Assembly: GCA_003970805.2 (NCBI GenBank)
Contig: CP051152.1
Span: forward strand, 4,092,001-4,156,000
Source: Undibacterium piscinae
Lineage (GTDB): Bacteria > Pseudomonadota > Gammaproteobacteria > Burkholderiales > Burkholderiaceae_D
Direction: 5' to 3'
Length of the DNA stretch: 64,000 nucleotides
A program made the position numbers and the translations under genes. Below are positions 27,617 through 37,373 of this stretch, one piece after another (the stretch's first letter is position 1; every line of letters begins with the position of its first letter). The notes beneath the pieces were generated by a model, which was given only the letters and a program-made list of their open reading frames with translations, was not told the DNA's origin and did not search any database.

Positions 27617-28456
27617 TCAGTGCGACATCAGAACCGGGATAGTCATGCTTTCCAAAATGGTTCTGGTAACGCCACCCATGATCATTTCACGGAAGCGGGA
27701 ATGGCCATAACCTCCCATCACTAGCATGTCGCTGTCGAGATCGTGCGATAGGGACAGGATGGCATTGCCGATATCTGTGGATGTCTTGTGAACAGAAACT
27801 TCAACCTTGATGTCATGCCGCGCTAAAAACAGGGCAATGTCCGCTCCCGGTTGCTCGCCGTGGGCATCCGGTTTTGAACTAGGGTTAAAAATCGCAACCT
27901 GTACCAAGTCGGCGCGTTTCAGCAGGGGAATCGCGTCGGTTACCGCACGCGTCGATTCACGACTGGCATCCCATGAAATCAAGGGGCGCTTTGCGACTGT
28001 AGTAACATCGCTGGCATAAGGAATAATCAGCGTAGGGCGCCCGGAGTTCATGACAATATACTCGGGGAAATCGGATAGTACCGATGGGGATGGCTCATCG
28101 CGGTTGGTTTGTCCAAGCACTACCAGGTCGCTGTAACGTGCCATTAAACCTATGCCGCCGCCTGCCTCGTCATTGGAGATCACGTTTTCGTAAGACGTAA
28201 CGCCATATTTTTCTGCTATGTTTTTAAATCCTGTGACCGCTTTTTCGGCACGCTCGCGCAGAAATTTCAGGTGTATCGCCAGATTTGGGTCGCTTGCACT
28301 AATGTTGCCATCCTGATAGATGAAGCGAGATACGCCGGTAACTGCAGCACCAATTAAATGTGCGTTTTCTGCCTTGGCGATTTCCGCAGCTATTCTGACT
28401 CTAAGATCGGAGCGGTTCGATTCATCTACATGGACGAGTATGGTCTTATACGACAT
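27617..28456 (-). CDS. Universal stress protein (tandem UspA domains)
   Basis: A 279-residue UspA-family protein, starting MSYKTILVHVDESNRSDLRV after a GGGGA ribosome site. Two Usp-like halves are present; the second ends with the ATP-binding motif MGGYGHSRFREMIMGGVTR. A longer frame would add eight residues. Usp proteins of this size accumulate under oxygen or energy limitation in many bacteria, which suits its position downstream of the Fnr-like gene. Confidence 0.9.
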   Translation of the reverse strand: MSYKTILVHVDESNRSDLRVRIAAEIAKAENAHLIGAAVTGVSRFIYQDGNISASDPNLAIHLKFLRERAEKAVTGFKNIAEKYGVTSYENVISNDEAGGGIGLMARYSDLVVLGQTNRDEPSPSVLSDFPEYIVMNSGRPTLIIPYASDVTTVAKRPLISWDASRESTRAVTDAIPLLKRADLVQVAIFNPSSKPDAHGEQPGADIALFLARHDIKVEVSVHKTSTDIGNAILSLSHDLDSDMLVMGGYGHSRFREMIMGGVTRTILESMTIPVLMSH

Positions 28457-28523
28457 GTTTTCCCCTGGTGAGTTAAACAAAGCAGTTAAATTGTCTGTGA
28501 ATGATAACTTATTTTTATCAGGT

Positions 28524-29432
28524 TTAATTCAGTGAACTCGCCAACTCTGAATTCCATTGTGGCAAAAGATTTTTTGCCACTAGCGCCGATACTTTTTCAC
28601 TTACTTTTTCGCTGACAATTTTACTTACCTTGCTGCGTGATTTAGCTGGTGGCAGGCGACGCAGGGTTTTTAAGGCGATAGGATCGATGATACCTATCTG
28701 TCTTTGGTCTACGGTAATCATGCCTAGCTCATTGAATGCCGACAGGGTGCGACTGACGGTTTCCAGTGTTAAACCAAGATAGCTGCCGATTTCGTGACGC
28801 GTCATGCGTAAATTGAATACTTTATTGGAATAACCCAACTGGCCAAAACGTTCACCAAGATTGGTCAGAAAGCGTGCCACTTTAGCTTCTGCACTTAAGG
28901 CGCTGAGCATGCTGATCATCGCTTGCTCGCGTACTAGTTCGCGGCTCATTGCGCTAAACATAGCTTGTTCCAGCTCCGCGTAAGTGCGGCCTAATGCAGA
29001 GAACGTTTTGTAAGGGACTAAAATCACATCGCAATCTGACAAGGCGACCGCTTCAGATGCATGGCGCTGCGTATAGATGCCATCAATCCCCAATAAGTCA
29101 CCCTTCATCGGGAAACTGAGAACTTGTTCATTACCGTATTCGTCAATGAGTACCGACTTCAGGAAGCCGGAGTTGACGATATATAAATTTTCAAAGTGCT
29201 GGCCTATGGTGTGAATTCTTTGACCGGCTTTGTAACGCACATGCTGAAACAGACCGTCTTCGCTATTTGCGCTGACTGGAGTGGGAATGTGCAGCAGTTC
29301 ACATACATCGTGCAAAGTGGACCATAAATTTCCCTGGCAGCGCCAGCCAGCCTCATTGGCCAACACCGGGAAATTAATGTGTGAATTCGCTGGCAGATCA
29401 GTTGTTCTTATTGCTGTCGATTCGGAAGACAT
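28524..29432 (-). CDS. Fnr-like CRP-family transcription regulator lacking the usual cysteine triad
   Basis: A 302-residue CRP/FNR-family regulator. A cyclic-nucleotide-like beta-roll occupies about residues 60-165 and a winged helix-turn-helix lies at about 200-255. The recognition helix YLGLTLETVSRTLSAFNELG carries E-x-x-S-R, the FNR signature for TTGAT half-sites. Canonical FNR has three N-terminal cysteines plus C122 for its 4Fe-4S cluster; here only C32 and C44 precede the roll, with C134 at the C122 position. Oxygen sensing may thus be altered. An unusual Ser/Lys/Val-rich extension (about 260-302) follows. It may act at the FNR box of ccoN. Confidence 0.85.
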   Translation of the reverse strand: MSSESTAIRTTDLPANSHINFPVLANEAGWRCQGNLWSTLHDVCELLHIPTPVSANSEDGLFQHVRYKAGQRIHTIGQHFENLYIVNSGFLKSVLIDEYGNEQVLSFPMKGDLLGIDGIYTQRHASEAVALSDCDVILVPYKTFSALGRTYAELEQAMFSAMSRELVREQAMISMLSALSAEAKVARFLTNLGERFGQLGYSNKVFNLRMTRHEIGSYLGLTLETVSRTLSAFNELGMITVDQRQIGIIDPIALKTLRRLPPAKSRSKVSKIVSEKVSEKVSALVAKNLLPQWNSELASSLN

Positions 29433-29454
29433 AATGTTGGCCTATGGTAAATTA

Positions 29455-29838
29455 TTAATTTAAATTCTGGATTTGCGCCGGCTGCTGCCAGTCATGCAAT
29501 ATCTGGGGGATCTGTTCGAAGTCGGTGGACTTATCTAAAAAGTCATCTGCTCCGGCGCGTAGCGCCTGTAAGCGATTGGCGTCAGTCGAGTGGTTGGTCA
29601 ATACCACCACTTTGATGCCCGGCTTGTTTTGTTTGATATTTTTCAGTAGATGCAAACCATTGCCGTCGCTCAGTTGTACGTCCAATATCATGGCGTCTGC
29701 GTCGGCATCGAGAATCGCGTTATACGCGCTGCTGATATCGCCTGCGACTCCGACTACGCGTACATCCGGCAGTTCCTCTACAAATCGTATTAAACGATTT
29801 TGTATGTAAGGAGAGTCTTCTACGATAAACAGGTTCAT
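29455..29838 (-). CDS. Single-domain response regulator
   Basis: A 127-residue protein made of a receiver domain only. Acidic pocket residues are in IVEDSPYIQNRLI, the phospho-acceptor aspartate is in AMILDVQLSDGNGLHLL (about D53), and the conserved Thr and Lys are in VVVLTNHSTD and ADDFLDKSTD. With no output domain it probably works by protein contact, as a phosphate relay or sink. It lies 22 bp upstream of the Fnr-like gene on the same strand and may be co-transcribed with it. Confidence 0.9.
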   Translation of the reverse strand: MNLFIVEDSPYIQNRLIRFVEELPDVRVVGVAGDISSAYNAILDADADAMILDVQLSDGNGLHLLKNIKQNKPGIKVVVLTNHSTDANRLQALRAGADDFLDKSTDFEQIPQILHDWQQPAQIQNLN

Positions 29839-29990
29839 GATGGCCGATATTTGATTAAATGAATGCAGCTACTTGGCATGCATTCATTATCGCCATTCAT
29901 GGGTTTGATTTACATCAGTGTTTGCTGATTTAGCTTGTGGGAATTTGAGCGGGGCTCGTAGGAGTTTTCCTACTGGCGGGGCTTGAGATC

Positions 29991-30007
29991 ATTGAGCGTC
30001 GCTCAAT
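29991..30007. promoter_or_regulatory. Perfect 17-bp palindrome upstream of the single-domain regulator
   Basis: ATTGAGCG-T-CGCTCAAT is a perfect 8+1+8 inverted repeat. A second one, GTAGGA-GTTT-TCCTAC, lies at 29958-29973. Both are in the gap between the NarL-type gene (ends 30047) and the receiver gene (starts 29838). No T run follows, so an operator is more likely than a terminator. Confidence 0.5.
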
Positions 30008-30046
30008 AATGCGGATGACATGCTGATTGTGCGATATAAGCTATTT

Positions 30047-30676
30047 TTAGATCATATTGTGGGCAACTGCGTATTGCACCAGATCAGATAAGGTGTTTCT
30101 TTCCATTTTCAGCATAATCCGTGTCTTGTGCGTACTGACAGTCTTAACGCTTAGATGGAGTAGTTCAGCGATTTCCGTGATGGATTTTCCTTTAACCAGG
30201 TGTCCGAAAACCTCGAACTCGCGGTCTGATAGCAATGTGTGCGGAAGCTCATTGTCCGCCGGCATGGCAGACATTGCCAGTTGTTCCGCGACTTCTATAC
30301 TGATGTAGGGACGGCCTGAGGCGACTTTGCGTAAGGCTGTGACCAGTTGCGTGCCAGCACTCTCTTTGGTCAGGTAGCCACGTGCTCCGGCACGTATTGC
30401 GCGCACTGCATACTGCTCTTCCTCGTGCATAGTCAAGATCAGGATAGGCAATTTCGGCATTTCATCCTTGATTTGGCGAATCAGATCCACGCCGCTGCGA
30501 CCGGGCATGGAAAGATCCATCAGCAGTACATCAAAATTTTCTGATCTTGCTTTTGCCAGAGTGTCGTGGCCATCAACCGCTTCCGCCACTACCTCGATGT
30601 CGTCAATCCCCTCCAGAATACGCTTCAGGCCTTCTCGCATAATGGTGTGGTCGTCAGCGATAAGAATTCGTATCAT
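30047..30676 (-). CDS. NarL/FixJ-family response regulator
   Basis: A 209-residue two-domain regulator. The receiver has IADDHTIMREGLKRIL, phospho-acceptor aspartate in VLLMDLSMPGRSG (about D54) and Lys in ARGYLTKESAG. The C-terminal LuxR-type helix-turn-helix is LSDREFEVFGHLVKGKSITE, then LHLSVKTVSTHKTRIMLKME. It is the probable partner of the PAS sensor kinase at 25.5-27.4 kb, though five genes separate them by strand order. It sits with the Fnr-like and Usp genes in a low-oxygen regulatory block. Confidence 0.92.
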   Translation of the reverse strand: MIRILIADDHTIMREGLKRILEGIDDIEVVAEAVDGHDTLAKARSENFDVLLMDLSMPGRSGVDLIRQIKDEMPKLPILILTMHEEEQYAVRAIRAGARGYLTKESAGTQLVTALRKVASGRPYISIEVAEQLAMSAMPADNELPHTLLSDREFEVFGHLVKGKSITEIAELLHLSVKTVSTHKTRIMLKMERNTLSDLVQYAVAHNMI

Positions 30677-30825
30677 GGAGATGTTTTCAATTCAATATGG
30701 GTGAGTGGGCATGTCGAACATTCAGGCGTGGTTTCTTGACATAAAACATACGCCTGCGCATTGTACTGTAGAAAACCTTTCGTTGTTTTCTATCGGTCTG
30801 CATGAGCTGAGTAGCGGAATATTGG

Positions 30826-32205
30826 CTACCAGACAATTCTCATCCTGAACTGGCGACCCTTGATATTGCTGGTGCTAAGGCGATCCAGCACGTCTTGCGC
30901 AACATACCTGTCGATCGCGACATAGGTCATAAATTCAAATACGTTGATTTTTCCGACCTGTTCTTTCTTGAGGCCGACGTCGCCGGTCAACGCGCCCAAT
31001 AAGTCTCCGGGACGCAGTTTGTCTTTTTTTCCGCCCATGATGCAGATGGTCATCATGGGTGCTTCAAGCCGGGTTTCAGGGTTTTGCTCAAGTTCATCAA
31101 GTTCGCCCCATTGCACTGGTTTATTCTGATATTCCTCTATCAGTTTTACCCATTTTTTTTCATTCGGCGCGGCAAGGCTTAGTGCCAGCCCTTTTTCTCC
31201 GGCACGGCCAGTGCGGCCAATTCTGTGGATATGGACTTCCGTATCTTTGGAGACGTCCACATTGATCACTGCGCCCAGCGTTTGTATATCAAGTCCGCGT
31301 GCGGCGACATCGGTGGCCACTAACACGGAGCAACTTTGATTGGCGAAGAGCACCAGAATTTCATCGCGTTCGCGTTGCTCCAGATCTCCATACAGTGCCA
31401 GGGCGCTGATGCCTTGTTGCTGTAACTCTTCTGCCAGTTCGCGACAATGGATTTTAGTGTTGCAAAACGCCAGGGTGGAAACCGGTTGATAGTGGCTTAG
31501 CAGTTGCGCGACTGCGGCATTGCGATTTTCCGGGGTAACGGCATAGAACAGTTGTTCAATCTGATTGGTGGCATGCTGACTCTCGACTTTCACTTCGGCT
31601 GGGTCGCGCAAGAATTGCTCACTTGCTTTACGGATGTCATCCGGGTAGGTTGCTGAAAATAGCAGGGTTTGCCGACGTGGCGAGCAGGCTGCCACGATGC
31701 CGTAAATATCTTCGTAAAAGCCCATATCAACCATGCGGTCAGCTTCATCGAGCACCAGGGTCTGTACCGTGGCGAGATTAATGCTGCCGCGGCCTATGTG
31801 ATCAAGCAAGCGGCCCGGCGTACCCACTACGATGTGCGCACCATGTTCGAGTGAGGCAATCTGCGGGCGCATCGGCGTACCGCCGCACAGCGTGAGTATT
31901 TTTACGTTGTCGGCAAAACGGGCCAGGCGGCGTAACTCATTTGATACCTGGTCGGCCAGTTCGCGGGTCGGGCAAATGACCAGTCCCTGAATCGCAAAAT
32001 AAGTGGGATTTAACTTTGCCAGGATGCCGATACCAAAGGCGGCCGTTTTCCCGCTCCCTGTTTTGGCTTGAGCGATCAGGTCGCGTTGCTCAAGGATGAT
32101 AGGCAGACTCGCTTCTTGTATCGGAGTCATTTGCGTATAACCCAGATTATCTAGGTTGCTGATCATCTCAGATGTCAGGGGGAGGCTGGAAAAAGTGGAG
32201 GGCAT
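30826..32205 (-). CDS. dbpA: ATP-dependent RNA helicase DbpA
   Basis: DEAD-box helicase of 459 residues acting in 50S ribosome assembly. Motifs in order are the Q motif (YTQMTPIQEASLP), AQAKTGSGKTAAF, VLDEADRMVDMGF, LFSATYP, and the C-terminal VATDVAARGLDIQ with HRIGRTGRAG. The final 75 residues (RPGDLLGALTGDVGLKKEQV and KINVFEFMTYVAIDR) are the DbpA-specific domain that binds hairpin 92 of 23S rRNA. The ATG at 32205 is preferred to a TTG three codons earlier. Confidence 0.95.
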   Translation of the reverse strand: MPSTFSSLPLTSEMISNLDNLGYTQMTPIQEASLPIILEQRDLIAQAKTGSGKTAAFGIGILAKLNPTYFAIQGLVICPTRELADQVSNELRRLARFADNVKILTLCGGTPMRPQIASLEHGAHIVVGTPGRLLDHIGRGSINLATVQTLVLDEADRMVDMGFYEDIYGIVAACSPRRQTLLFSATYPDDIRKASEQFLRDPAEVKVESQHATNQIEQLFYAVTPENRNAAVAQLLSHYQPVSTLAFCNTKIHCRELAEELQQQGISALALYGDLEQRERDEILVLFANQSCSVLVATDVAARGLDIQTLGAVINVDVSKDTEVHIHRIGRTGRAGEKGLALSLAAPNEKKWVKLIEEYQNKPVQWGELDELEQNPETRLEAPMMTICIMGGKKDKLRPGDLLGALTGDVGLKKEQVGKINVFEFMTYVAIDRYVAQDVLDRLSTSNIKGRQFRMRIVW

Positions 32206-32214
32206 GATGGGCAA

Positions 32215-32425
32215 TCTGGGAGTATAGGGCGGCTAGGGCGCTAAAGCAGTGAAGTCTAACAGTTGCTTAGGGCAACTGCCAGCGCTACTTAGCCGGGTTA
32301 AGGCGTAAGGCATTTGTGTGCCGGATGTCGGTGCTATTGCTGTTCTTGTTTTTTAGTAAGTTGGAATGGATGGGCTGCGACAGGTGCATCTGCATGTCTT
32401 TTGCTCACCAACTAATTTCCGTGAC
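32215..32425. other. Intergenic region upstream of dbpA
   Basis: No gene, terminator or clear promoter element is recognisable here. It should hold the dbpA promoter on the minus strand. A short minus-strand frame (32353-32571) overlaps the next feature in another frame and has no family resemblance. Confidence 0.4.
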
Positions 32426-32671
32426 TTAGGATGCTGCCCAGATAGGTAGTCCGCTATGGTCCAGGTTGGCGTCGTGAGTCCAGGCTGGTAGGCCAGTGTG
32501 ATCAGTTTGTCCGAGCGGGGCCAGTAAATCAAGTTGACTATGAGCGGGAACTTTGGATCTTGCATTGCCACGCAAATTGTACTTTTTTTCCGTTAGGATA
32601 GCCGTTGGCGCTGGTTGGGTAAGGTCTAATCCAGGTAGCTCTAGAGTTGTATGATCCTTGGCGTCTCTCAT
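32426..32671 (-). CDS. Hypothetical protein with a short internal repeat
   Basis: An 81-residue frame with no recognised family and no membrane segment. Its end contains two similar blocks, DHTGLPAW and DHSGLPIW, 10 residues apart, and an earlier LELPGLDL segment; such internal repetition favours a real protein. The ribosome site is weak. It lies between dbpA and the initiator tRNA on the same strand as both. It could be spurious. Confidence 0.4.
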   Translation of the reverse strand: MRDAKDHTTLELPGLDLTQPAPTAILTEKKYNLRGNARSKVPAHSQLDLLAPLGQTDHTGLPAWTHDANLDHSGLPIWAAS

Positions 32672-32755
32672 GGTGACTGAAGTTGGAATTGGTAAATGAG
32701 TGAGAGCAAACGATAAAGCCGCTGATTTTTTTAGAAATCAGCGGCTTTAAATATT

Positions 32756-32832
32756 TGGTTGCGGGGACAGGATTTGAACCTATGACCTTCGGGTTATGAG
32801 CCCGACGAGCTGCCAGACTGCTCCACCCCGCG
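32756..32832 (-). tRNA. Initiator tRNA-Met (fMet, anticodon CAU)
   Basis: A 77-base cloverleaf with encoded CCA on the minus strand. It begins CGCGGGGTGGAGCAG; the first base C faces A at position 72, the unpaired end that marks the initiator. The anticodon stem has the three G-C pairs (GGG-CTCATAA-CCC) required for the ribosomal P site. Confidence 0.97.
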
Positions 32833-33043
32833 TCTGAGATAAAGAAGTATATAGATCATTGGCGATTGATACAAGCGATTGTTAAATTTAGTTTATGTGA
32901 AGCTTTTGATTTACGCCTTTGTTTGTTAAATAAATCAAAGTTCTCTTGATGTTGCGCGGTACAGCGAACGTGAAATGTTGGCAATGCAATCTTGTTGCGG
33001 GCATAATAAACACCTTATATTAAGAGTGCCCAATGGCGATTAC

Positions 33044-35811
33044 ATGGATTTATACGCACTAAGTGATGAAATAAATCGTCTTTATATCGAATTGCCTCAA
33101 TTGGACGGGATTGCTAGGGTTGATGTGGTGATCTCGCTTGCCTGGCATTTGCGGCAACTTGATAGCCGGCAGTCTTTGGCTTTTGTCAGTGAAGCAGAGA
33201 TATTGCTCAATACACATACTTCAAGTTCATCTGAGTGGTGGCGTTCGGCTACTTGCCGCTTAGCTTTGATACGCGCTGAAATCGCCGCTTTATTCCAGGA
33301 GTTTGACAACGCGGAGCAATTGTTGCTTGAGGCTCGCTGCGGGTTTGTGGTACTCGGTGATTTTTCCGGTGAGGGTGACAGCTGTTTACTTGAGGTCATT
33401 ATTGCGTTGGAGCAGGGCGATGTGAAACGTGCCGTGCAGGCGGCCAAATCGGCTGCCTTATGTTTTGAGCGTAGTGATGCAGTGCTACGCAAATTGCTGG
33501 CTCAGGCTTGGCATGTATATCTTCTGGCTTTCGTCGAACCTTCCGAGGCAAGGGGCAGATTGATGTCATTATTGGCGAATATCAATGAAGTTAAACATCC
33601 TGCTTTGGCGGGCTTGGTTGCGGCAGCCCAAGGTGAGCTCTTGTTTACCTCTGAGTTGGCGCGTTCCGCTGTGATGTATTCTCAGGCAAGTGAATTGGCG
33701 CGACAGGCTGGGTTGATCCGTCTTGCGATCATGTCTGCCTGCAATGCGGGCGTTGCCTTGCAAAAGCTTGGGGCGCTTGATGCCGCGGCCTCGAATTATG
33801 ACTGGGCGGTATCTCGTGCCAGGAAAACCGCATGGCCGGTAATGATTGCCTTTACCTTGATACGCTTAGGGGAATTGCTCAGGCATCTGAATCGACTTGA
33901 GCAAAGTCAGCAGGTGCTGGAAGAGGCATTACAAGACTTAGCCGGAAGAAATAGCGGGATTCACCTTGCCATTGCGCATGCCGAGTTGGGAAGTACCTTG
34001 TTGCTTCGAGGCTTGCCAAAAGAGGCTGCAAGCTATTTTGATACAGCCATTAAGCTTTACCGTGAAGTAGGTTCATGTCACAACCTCTGTGAGCATTTGA
34101 TTAGTCAGGCGCGTGCGCTTTCTGCTGCGGGCGAGTCGATGGCCGCGCTGACTGCAATTGACGAAGCCAGGGCATTGATCGAAGAGTTATCTCTGGATAC
34201 GCTGCAGGTCGATCTGCGGGAGGCGCTCGCTGAAATTCATCATAGAAATAATTCCCCGGCCATATCTGATATGCAGGTGCCCACTCTTACACTGCACTAT
34301 CTGGAGCAGGCCTTGTGCGTCGGTAGTGGAGTTGATGGCTGGATGGCTTCCTCTTCCTTGTTATTGTCGCTGGCGGAAGCGTGGTCACAGGCCGGAGATG
34401 GCCAACAGGCATTTTCATATGCCAAGCAGGCGATTGCCGCGGATAGGCGCGAGCGCAGTAATCAGGCGGAAAATCTCACCAGCTTGATGCAGGTTCGGCA
34501 CGAAACGGAAAGAGCTAAAGCTGAAGCTATGCATCATCAGCAACTAGCTATGGTGTCAATGGAAACCTCACAGACACTTGATTTGCTAGCGACCGTCGGG
34601 CAAGAAATTACCGCCGATCTTAATTTTAAGAACGTCTGCCATAGTCTGCAGCGTCATCTTGGTAGTTTGCTTGGCGCCGCAGATTTGTGTATCTGGTTGA
34701 TCGATCCTGATTCAAGGGGACTGGTGCTGTCTTATTGCTCGGAAGGCGATATGACGGCTTGTGCAGATTTGCTGAAGTCGGATAGGAATGCGGCCCATGC
34801 AACCCTTTGCATTGCGCAAAGACAGGAGATGTTGCTGACCACTGATGTCGAGGAGGTATCTGAACGTGAGCAAGATCTCGTTTCTGGGCGAACCATGTTG
34901 TTTGGCCCCTTAATCGTTGGTGACTGCGCCTTGGGCGTGATGGCGATACAGTCTATCGGCTCGCTTGTCTATGGTGAGCGTGCGCGCCTTATATTTCGTA
35001 GCTTGTGTGCCTATGGTGCGATCGCACTCGATAACGCGCATACACATGCTCAACTGCAGGAAACGCAAAAGCAATTGGAGCATGCCTTGCTCGATCTGGA
35101 GGAAACCAGCCTCACCGATCCTCTGACAGGGCTGAAAAACCGGCGTTTTCTGATGCAGCATATCGATGGCGATGTGGCACAGAGTGTGCGGCATTATCAG
35201 GATGTTTTTACGGTGTCTGGCGTAGCTGATGTTGCGTCAAAAGATGCTGATTTGTTGATATTTCTGGTTGATTTGGATCATTTTAAGCAAATCAATGATA
35301 AATACGGGCATGCTGCGGGAGATGCGGTGCTGGTGCAGATACGCGAGCGTTTGCAGCAGGTATTCCGTGATTCTGATTATTTAATACGATGGGGCGGCGA
35401 AGAGTTTTTGATTGTTGCGCGCGGCACTACACGCGATATTGCCGCAGAATTGGCTGAACGCGTGCGTTTGGTGGTGGCCGAGTATGAGTTTCATCTTGAG
35501 GGGAATTGAGGATCCGGCAAACATGCTCGGTCGGTTTTGCGTGCTTCCCGTTTGTGACTGCGCATCCAAGCGCCATTAGCTGGCAAGATGTGATTGATAT
35601 TGCCGACATCGCCCTGTATTCGGTGAAGCATTCCGGACGGAATGGCTGGGTCGGCATCTTTGCCGAACAACATGCCTGGCCGGAATTGTTGCTATGCACC
35701 TTGAAGAACGACCCAAAAGGCGCGATACTCAATAAAGACTTGCTGCTCTCGACAAACAAGGCGCCGGAACTGGTGATTGATGCACTCGCAAAAAAACACT
35801 CAGCGGTTTAA
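33044..35811 (+). CDS. TPR-GAF-GGDEF diguanylate cyclase, frameshifted
   Basis: A protein of about 922 residues. The N-terminal 500 residues are helical, TPR-like repeats. A GAF-type domain (about 530-690) follows a coiled linker, then a GGDEF domain with FLVDLDHFKQINDKYGHAAG and the active-site motif RWGGEEFLIVA (GGEEF). It should make cyclic di-GMP in response to a signal bound by the GAF or TPR part. The frame stops at 35509 but continues one frame away as RIRQTCSVGFACFPF; one missing A in the G4A2 tract near 35500-35506 explains it. The ATG at 33044 is chosen over a TTG-initiated longer frame. Confidence 0.88.
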
Positions 35812-35869
35812 ATTGATTGAATGTATAAAACCAACTATAAAACCAACCAAGACAAGAGAGAATTTACTC

Positions 35870-37243
35870 ATGATTGAATATCAGGTAATCGATACGCAAA
35901 TTGCTCCGGATGGTCGTTTGGAGGTGTTGTCAAAAGCCGAAATTACCAAATTGCTTGACACTAGCCACGGTGGACTCTATCAGTTGTTTCGCAGTTGCTC
36001 GCTGGCGGTACTTAATTGTGGCAGCGGCTTGGATGATGGTAAAGAGTTGCTGGAGCGTTACAAAACTTTTGACATCAGCATCATACAGCGTGAGCGTGGT
36101 ATCAAGCTTGATGTCAAGGCTGCCCCGGCCAGTGCGTTTGTTGACGGCGTCATGATCAAGGGAATACAGGAACATTTGTTTACGGTGTTGCGCGATATCC
36201 TGTTCGTTCATGGTGAGATCGAAGAGAACTCGCAGTTTGATCTCAATACAACCGAGGGCGTTAGTGATGCGGTCTTTCATATACTGCGCAATGCCAATCT
36301 GCTCAAGCCCCAGGTCAATCCTAATTTAGTGGTTTGCTGGGGCGGTCATTCGATTTCCGGTATCGAATATGATTACACCAAGCAAGTTGGTTATCATCTG
36401 GGCTTACGTGGTATGGATATTTGTACCGGTTGTGGTCCGGGAGCGATGAAGGGACCGATGAAAGGCGCCACTATCGGTCACGCCAAGCAGCGTATCAGAC
36501 ATGGTCGCTACCTCGGGATTACCGAACCGGGCATTATTGCGGCAGAGGCACCGAATCCTATCGTCAATGATCTGGTGATTTTGCCGGATATAGAAAAACG
36601 CCTGGAAGCCTTTGTTCGTATCGGTCATGCCATAGTGGTGTTTCCGGGTGGTGCCGGCACCGCGGAAGAGATTTTATATTTGCTGGGGATTTTGCTGCAC
36701 CCTGATAATGCAGGTCTGCCTTTCCCGCTGATTTTTACCGGTCCCGAAAGCGCAAAAGACTACTTTTTGCAGATAGACCAGTTTATCGCCGGAACACTTG
36801 GGGAGCAGGCCCGGCAAAGGTATCAGATTATCGTCAACGATCCGTCGCTGGTTGCGCAGGAAGTGTTGGAAGGAATAAAAAAAGTACGTGAATTTAGAAA
36901 GGCCAAGGGCGATGCCTATTACTTCAATTGGTTGTTGAAGATAGATGCCGAATTCCAAAAGCCGTTTGATCCTACTCACGAAAATATGCGAAATCTTGAA
37001 TTGCATAAAAACCAGGAACCCCATCTGCTGGCCGCCAATCTTCGCCGTGCCTTTTCTGGCGTGGTCGCCGGCAATGTGAAAGACCAGGGAATCAGGGCAA
37101 TCGAGAAGTATGGACACTTTGAAATTACCGGTGACATCGCCATTATGGAAGCAATGGATGCGTTATTAAGTTCTTTTGTTGCACATAATCGTATGAAATT
37201 GCCCGGAAAAGCATATACACCGTGCTATCGCGTTATAAAATAA
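35870..37243 (+). CDS. ppnN: Pyrimidine/purine nucleotide 5'-monophosphate nucleosidase (LOG family)
   Basis: A 457-residue PpnN (YgdH)-type enzyme that cleaves nucleotide monophosphates to base and ribose 5-phosphate and is controlled by (p)ppGpp in E. coli. The central LOG motif is VVFPGGAGTAEEILYLLGIL at about residue 260, preceded by CWGGHSISGIEYDYTKQVGY and CTGCGPGAMKGPMKGA. N- and C-terminal domains match the long PpnN form rather than short LOG proteins. The ATG at 35870 follows GAGAG; the longer frame overlaps the GGDEF gene. Confidence 0.93.
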   Translation: MIEYQVIDTQIAPDGRLEVLSKAEITKLLDTSHGGLYQLFRSCSLAVLNCGSGLDDGKELLERYKTFDISIIQRERGIKLDVKAAPASAFVDGVMIKGIQEHLFTVLRDILFVHGEIEENSQFDLNTTEGVSDAVFHILRNANLLKPQVNPNLVVCWGGHSISGIEYDYTKQVGYHLGLRGMDICTGCGPGAMKGPMKGATIGHAKQRIRHGRYLGITEPGIIAAEAPNPIVNDLVILPDIEKRLEAFVRIGHAIVVFPGGAGTAEEILYLLGILLHPDNAGLPFPLIFTGPESAKDYFLQIDQFIAGTLGEQARQRYQIIVNDPSLVAQEVLEGIKKVREFRKAKGDAYYFNWLLKIDAEFQKPFDPTHENMRNLELHKNQEPHLLAANLRRAFSGVVAGNVKDQGIRAIEKYGHFEITGDIAIMEAMDALLSSFVAHNRMKLPGKAYTPCYRVIK

Positions 37244-37373
37244 AGCATTAAAAATTTCAAAGTGGCAATTCATTAGCGTTTCTTGAAAAAATAGTCGCAT
37301 AATACAAAATTGGTGCAAACAAGCTTTGGCAATGTTTGTATGAGCGAATCCCTAACCATTGAGGATGATAGAC

